The translations under genes were made by a program, and so were the position numbers. Under the pieces are notes generated by a model. The model worked only from the letters and a program-made list of their open reading frames with translations. It ran no database searches and had not been told where the DNA came from. A stretch of 5,809 bases of DNA. Source: Saprospiraceae bacterium (lineage in GTDB: Bacteria; Bacteroidota; Bacteroidia; Chitinophagales; Saprospiraceae). Below, one piece after another: positions 5,115 through 5,809 of this stretch. The first letter of the stretch is position 1, and each line of letters begins with the position of its first letter. The stretch is from NCBI GenBank assembly GCA_023300835.1, contig JALZVB010000105.1, positions 1-5,809 on the forward strand, read 5' to 3'.

Positions 5115-5537
5115 ATGGAAAAAGAAATTGAAATAATTTTCCTTAAGGAGGCTGAGAAATATTTCAACAATCTCCCTCCAAAGGTAAAAGACAAATTCAC
5201 TATTTCTTTTACTAAAACTAAACTAGGTTACAAAGGTGAGTGGTTCGAAAAGGTAAAAAATTCTGATGGGGTATTCGAGTTCAGAGCTAGAGATGCACAT
5301 AAGTTTTATCGGATCTTCGCATTTTGGGATGGCACCTCAAAAAACAAAACATTGGTTGTCGGCACACATGGTTTAGATAAAAAATCCAATAAAACTCCTG
5401 CTAAAGAGATTAAGAAATCTGAACAAATTAAAAAGAGTATTTCAATTCAATATAAAGACTATGAAAGGAATAACATTAGATCAATTGAAAGAGAAAAATT
5501 ATGGAGCAGAAGGAACGCCAAAAAGAGATGCCCTTGA
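5115..5537 (+). CDS. higB: HigB-type toxin, Gp49-like, with frameshifted C-terminus (TA module 2)
   Basis: The reading frame gives 140 residues. Residues 1-107 are a Gp49-like HigB toxin of the RelE/ParE superfamily: FEFRARD (54-60), YRIFAFWD (65-72), KTLVVGTHGLDKK (78-90) and the hallmark NKTPAKEIKKSE (92-103). After Lys107 the sequence no longer resembles the family and runs 77 bp into the antitoxin gene. In the -1 frame, the bases from 5434 on read KEYFNSI and stop at TAA 5453-5455, matching the RKEYFETK end of the module 1 toxin and giving about 112 residues. The ancestral gene therefore probably had six A where 5430-5434 has five. The site T-AAA-AAG is only an imperfect version of the A-AAA-AAG slippery heptamer, so mutation or sequencing error is likelier than programmed frameshifting. 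If the long form is made, activity is uncertain because the extra tail is basic and unrelated. Start: ATG at 5115, 25 bp after a -7 box. Confidence 0.85.
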   Translation: MEKEIEIIFLKEAEKYFNNLPPKVKDKFTISFTKTKLGYKGEWFEKVKNSDGVFEFRARDAHKFYRIFAFWDGTSKNKTLVVGTHGLDKKSNKTPAKEIKKSEQIKKSISIQYKDYERNNIRSIEREKLWSRRNAKKRCP

Positions 5538-5769
5538 GCAAGAGCTCAAAATGGAAATTCTGAGAGAAGAGATTAAGAAACTAAGAAAAGAGAATCAGCT
5601 TACTCAAGAGGAATTGGGAAAATTAATTGGAGTGCAGCGATCCCATATCTCCAAGCTAGAAAATAACGCTACTAACATTACAATAGGCACCCTATTGAAA
5701 GTACTGAATGCATTAAATGCACAAGTAAATTTTAAGATCGAAAAGAAAAGAAATCGCTTTATAATTTAA
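5461..5769 (+). CDS. higA: HigA-type antitoxin, XRE-family helix-turn-helix (TA module 2)
   Basis: The 102-residue product is a type II antitoxin and probable operon repressor. The N-terminal GTPKRDALEQELK motif (18-30) and XRE helix-turn-helix at about 47-68 (helices around EELGKLIGV and SHISKLEN) match those of the module 1 antitoxin; about half of the aligned residues are identical by eye. The C-terminal NALNAQVNFKIEKK also aligns. The start is the ATG at 5461, which would lie 5 bp after the restored toxin stop (5453-5455), the same tight spacing as in module 1 (3 bp). In the frame as it stands, the toxin ORF overlaps this gene by 77 bp. The gene looks intact, so the cell would keep antitoxin even if the toxin is damaged. 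A weak inverted repeat TTAAGA/TCTTAA (5766-5771 and 5792-5797) follows, with no T tract. Confidence 0.9.
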   Translation: MKGITLDQLKEKNYGAEGTPKRDALEQELKMEILREEIKKLRKENQLTQEELGKLIGVQRSHISKLENNATNITIGTLLKVLNALNAQVNFKIEKKRNRFII

Positions 5770-5809
5770 GAGTTGATTTTTATTTACTGGTTCTTAATAA
5801 GATCTACCA

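Overview
The window looks like an AT-rich chromosomal segment of a Bacteroidota bacterium (Flavobacteriia- or Cytophagia-like). This rests on the Nif3-family gene followed by a coiled-coil C4 zinc-ribbon gene (a familiar pairing in that phylum), promoter-like TAnnTTTG boxes of the Bacteroidota type, and mostly absent Shine-Dalgarno sequences. No species can be named from this alone.

Layout. Bases 1-1206 (+) hold the conserved housekeeping part: the 3' end of a Nif3-like dinuclear-metal protein gene, then a complete zinc-ribbon coiled-coil gene, closed by a strong hairpin-plus-T-tract terminator at 1230-1269. Bases 1270-2632 look like an accessory insert. They comprise about 160 bp of orphan DNA, a HigBA/RelE-type toxin-antitoxin (TA) module on the minus strand (toxin 2082-1750, antitoxin 1746-1429), and the first 141 codons of a GHKL/HSP90-like ATPase gene that breaks off exactly where the TA module begins. 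A 13-bp direct repeat (1302-1314 and 2104-2116) brackets the TA module, and the ATPase stop codon lies inside one copy.

Bases 2633-4755 (-) form a two-gene operon with a 4-bp ATGA overlap: a LolD/MacB-type ABC ATPase followed by an FtsX/LolC-E-type permease. The extracytoplasmic domain of the permease carries a striking insertion with 34 histidines in 93 residues (residues 206-298), partly built of short DNA tandem repeats. This suggests a metal-handling (zinc-type) MacB-like transporter. A 13-bp palindrome resembling a Fur-family box lies upstream of the operon.

The 359-bp gap at 4756-5114 contains that palindrome, a larger imperfect palindrome of about 81 bp (REP-like candidate) and a promoter for a second HigBA module on the plus strand (5115-5769). 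This module is paralogous to the first (antitoxins about half identical by eye). Its toxin frame is shifted near the C-terminus by an apparent one-base loss in an A run, so it reads into the antitoxin gene.

Taken together, a conserved gene pair is followed by an accessory zone where two related TA modules, pointing away from each other, flank a decayed ATPase gene and a histidine-rich ABC transporter. The most interesting candidates are the His-rich permease with its possible metal-responsive operator, the frameshifted toxin, and the TA-junction truncation of the ATPase gene.
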